Made by a program: the position numbers and the translations under genes. Under the pieces are notes generated by a model. The model did not search any database. It saw nothing but the letters and a program-made list of their open reading frames with translations, and was not told the DNA's origin. Of a DNA stretch of 64,000 bases, positions 61,889 through 64,000 are shown piece by piece; positions within the stretch are counted from its first letter, which is position 1; every line of letters starts with the position of its first letter. The stretch is from Marinoscillum sp049115815 (GTDB lineage Bacteria; Bacteroidota; Bacteroidia; Cytophagales; Cyclobacteriaceae), in assembly GCA_049115815.1 (NCBI GenBank), contig JAGDZO010000004.1:124001-188000 (forward strand), written 5' to 3'.

Positions 61889-62911
61889 TCATACCCAAAC
61901 AGGCGTTCCCTCTGTGCAGTTTTTGCATATCTCTATTTCGCTACGCGAGGTAAGGAGTGTTTTTCTGAATTGGCGATAAGCCAGCCCATTCCAGATTGCT
62001 GAAAAGGTATAATCACCGGCATTGCCCAAAACATGATGCGCATCCTTATCAAAACAGCATGGGACTACTTTGCCATCCCAAGTCATCACACAGGAGAACC
62101 ACATCTTCCAGCATTCGTCGAGCATTTTGTTCTTTACAGTATACGTTCCGTCTGGACGCTGGTCGTACCGCGAGTACTTGGCTTCTGTTGGGATCAGCGG
62201 ATTTCCTTGCTCATAATCATAGATCTGGGCAGTCTTGAAAGCCAGCTTGTCCACTTTGTATTCTTTGGCTAGTTTTTTAATAGTTGGGATCTCATGCTCA
62301 TTCGGTTTTACTACTAGAAACTGCCATACCACATGGGGCGTGGGAGAATTTAGCTTCTTTTTCCAGTAAAGGATTCTTTCGGTTCCCTCTAGCACTTTGG
62401 TCAACTCTCCACTCTTGCGATAGCTCTCATAAGTCTCCTGACTTGCTCCATCTATCGAAATAATCATGCGATCCAGTCCAGATTCCACAGTTTTACGAGC
62501 TATATCATCGGTCAGGAAATGTGCATTGGTAGAAGTAGCAGTATAGATTTTTTTGGATGAAGCATACGAGATCATCTCCAGCAACTTGGGATGCAGGTAA
62601 GGTTCTCCTTGAAAATAGAAAATCAAATACATCAAGGTATCTGCGAGCTCATCGATTACTTTGGTGAACAAGTCGTGCTCTAACCGCCCAGTTGGGCGTG
62701 TGAACGAGCGCAATCCGCTGGGGCACTCTGGGCATTTGAGATTGCAGGCTGTAGTGGGCTCTATAGAGAGAGAGATCGGAAATCCGCTGATGTTGGGCTT
62801 TCCATTTTTTCTGGACTGTCTAAAACTGCGATATATCTTAAAGGCATTATTTATTCGTTTAAAGGTTAGCTTTGAAGCCAGTTGATAACCATCGCGAATA
62901 TTGACATACAT
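61889..62911 (-). CDS. Radical SAM protein with SPASM domain
   Basis: 340-residue enzyme with the CX3CX2C motif (Cys56, Cys60, Cys63 in CNLKCPEC), the SAM-binding YLIFYFQGEPYLHP, and a C-terminal SPASM region with the cysteines of CWKMWFSC, VVPCCFD and ICKNC. SPASM proteins often modify peptides or proteins with an auxiliary iron-sulfur cluster; others act in sugar or lipid modification. No small precursor peptide is evident nearby, so the substrate is open. The gene is divergent from the DUF4105 gene across 11 bp. Confidence 0.88.
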   Translation of the reverse strand: MYVNIRDGYQLASKLTFKRINNAFKIYRSFRQSRKNGKPNISGFPISLSIEPTTACNLKCPECPSGLRSFTRPTGRLEHDLFTKVIDELADTLMYLIFYFQGEPYLHPKLLEMISYASSKKIYTATSTNAHFLTDDIARKTVESGLDRMIISIDGASQETYESYRKSGELTKVLEGTERILYWKKKLNSPTPHVVWQFLVVKPNEHEIPTIKKLAKEYKVDKLAFKTAQIYDYEQGNPLIPTEAKYSRYDQRPDGTYTVKNKMLDECWKMWFSCVMTWDGKVVPCCFDKDAHHVLGNAGDYTFSAIWNGLAYRQFRKTLLTSRSEIEICKNCTEGTPVWV

Positions 62912-62922
62912 AGTTTAAACTT

Positions 62923-64000
62923 ATGAAGCATTCACCGGATATGTATTGGAGATCGTTGCTTTTTTCTACGCTTTTTTTTGTCGGACTTTTGGGGGCCGCT
63001 CAGCCCATCAAAGTATCCGAAAAGGCGCAGTTCAGCATTATGACCCTTGGGCCTTATCAGGAGGAACTGTACTCAGCTTTTGGGCACAGTGCCATTCGAT
63101 TTTACGATCCTGAAAGCAATATCGATTGGGTTTACAACTATGGTGTTTTTGATTTCGATCAGGAGAATTTCTTCGTCAATTTCGCTCTGGGCAAGATGCT
63201 CTATAAACTAGGCTTGTCCAAGTATCCCAGATTTCGTGATTATTATATAAGTAATGATCGTTTCATTACAGAGCAGCGCCTCAACTTGACCCAAGAGGAG
63301 AATCAGGCACTTTACGATTTCCTAGCGGAAAATTATAAGCCTGAAAACAAAGAGTACTACTACAACTATGTCTATGACAACTGTGCCACAAAAATGTATG
63401 ACGTGCTTGACGCAGTTTTTCCAGGCCGTATCAATTTTGATCTGACTTATACAGAACAGGATAAGACCATTCGTGACCTCATGGATGATTACCTCGAGTA
63501 TCAGCCTTGGGGCGATTGGATCATTGACATAGGTTTGGGTCTACAGATAGATCATGAAGCTTCCGCTAAGGAATACATGTTTTTACCGGATTATATAGAG
63601 AAGGCTTTCGCCAATGCGACATTTCAGCGCGATTCTATCACTGTGCCTTTAGTGCTTGAGCGCGTAGAAGTACATACCTCAAGTGATGTAGCCCCGGAGC
63701 AGAGCATGTTTACGCCGTTCAACTTTTTTGTGATCTTATTTTTCGTTGTGGGATTCTTCACCAATCGAGATTTCAAACGAAATAAGCGAACCAAGTGGAT
63801 TGATCCATTGCTATTTACCATAGCCGGACTACTCGGGTGGTGGGTCGTGTTTCTTTGGTTTGGCACAGTTCATCTGTCCAAAGACAATCTCAATATTCTA
63901 TGGGCAATACCACTGCATGTTCCATTTGCCTACATGATTGGTGTCAAAAAATTGCAGCCGTTCCTGAGCAAGTATTTCTTGATAGTGGCTGGTTGGTATG
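62923..64000 (+). CDS. DUF4105 (Lnb N-terminal-like) membrane protein, 3' end off the window
   Basis: At least 359 residues, open to the window edge. Signal peptide (cut near LLGAAQ), then the DUF4105 domain (about 35-260) with AFGHSAIRFYD, DNCATKMYD (the conserved Asn-Cys) and FPGRINF; C-terminal membrane helices begin near residue 265. DUF4105 is related to the N-terminal domain of the lacto-N-biosidase (Lnb) accessory protein; the function in Bacteroidota is unknown. I used ATG 62923; ATG 62941 gives a shorter signal peptide and is equally possible. The final residues lie outside the window. Confidence 0.85.
   Translation, partial: MKHSPDMYWRSLLFSTLFFVGLLGAAQPIKVSEKAQFSIMTLGPYQEELYSAFGHSAIRFYDPESNIDWVYNYGVFDFDQENFFVNFALGKMLYKLGLSKYPRFRDYYISNDRFITEQRLNLTQEENQALYDFLAENYKPENKEYYYNYVYDNCATKMYDVLDAVFPGRINFDLTYTEQDKTIRDLMDDYLEYQPWGDWIIDIGLGLQIDHEASAKEYMFLPDYIEKAFANATFQRDSITVPLVLERVEVHTSSDVAPEQSMFTPFNFFVILFFVVGFFTNRDFKRNKRTKWIDPLLFTIAGLLGWWVVFLWFGTVHLSKDNLNILWAIPLHVPFAYMIGVKKLQPFLSKYFLIVAGWY

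Overview
The window looks like chromosomal DNA of a marine, gliding-type Bacteroidota of the order Cytophagales. Supporting signs are the Bacteroidota -7 promoter word TAnnTTTG before several genes, weak Shine-Dalgarno use, a fused E1 alpha/beta 2-oxoacid dehydrogenase, ribosomal protein L33 followed by a DUF4295 gene and ftsY, an orphan 806-residue FtsX-type permease, a YtxJ-type bacillithiol protein, paired DUF3857 proteins, and OmpA/PD40 and LVIVD proteins. I saw no tRNA, rRNA, CRISPR array or transposase. GC content was not computed; by eye it is in the low to mid 40s.

Left part (1-20 kb): the 3' end of prmA, then a run of plus-strand envelope genes. These are a 1665-residue secreted protein with DPW repeats, an M20 dipeptidase, DsbD, an M23 peptidase, two OmpA-domain proteins, an aldehyde dehydrogenase, a small lipoprotein and an AsmA-like protein. 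A transglutaminase-like protein and an aldo/keto reductase-like protein that lacks two catalytic residues lie on the minus strand.

20-32 kb: ispF and an M16 peptidase overlap on the minus strand. Next comes a scarred stretch of about 1.2 kb (21.76-22.92 kb) with the N-terminus of an Rhs/YD-repeat protein joined directly to a small immunity-like ORF, plus two other broken coding fragments. After it come the E1 fusion, a 51-bp-repeat secreted protein overlapping ytxJ, a barrel-like protein, lipA (lipoate serves 2-oxoacid dehydrogenases such as the E1 fusion) and the FtsX permease.

31-42 kb: a minus-strand run of ceramidase-like, D-serine dehydratase/D-threonine aldolase-like, GH3 and bestrophin genes. 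Then comM, the conserved rpmG-DUF4295-ftsY block, an AraC regulator with a membrane N-terminus and a TPR/DUF1579-like protein.

42-49 kb is the accessory core. Three blocks of related intergenic repeats alternate with short genes. A two-TM protein gene and its downstream repeats are duplicated, the second copy being broken by an 8-bp deletion. Between the copies lies an hchA - membrane protein - SDR - AraC run. An attC-like inverted repeat sits just before the broken copy. I read this as a cassette-like, recombination-prone island without its own recombinase in the window.

49-64 kb returns to ordinary chromosome: a DUF697-like and small secreted protein pair, an alpha/beta hydrolase-OsmC fusion, a large secreted protein, a DMT exporter, an LVIVD lipoprotein pair with a barrel-like partner, two DUF3857 proteins (one with an intact and one with a degenerate transglutaminase site), a radical SAM/SPASM protein and a DUF4105 protein that runs off the right edge.
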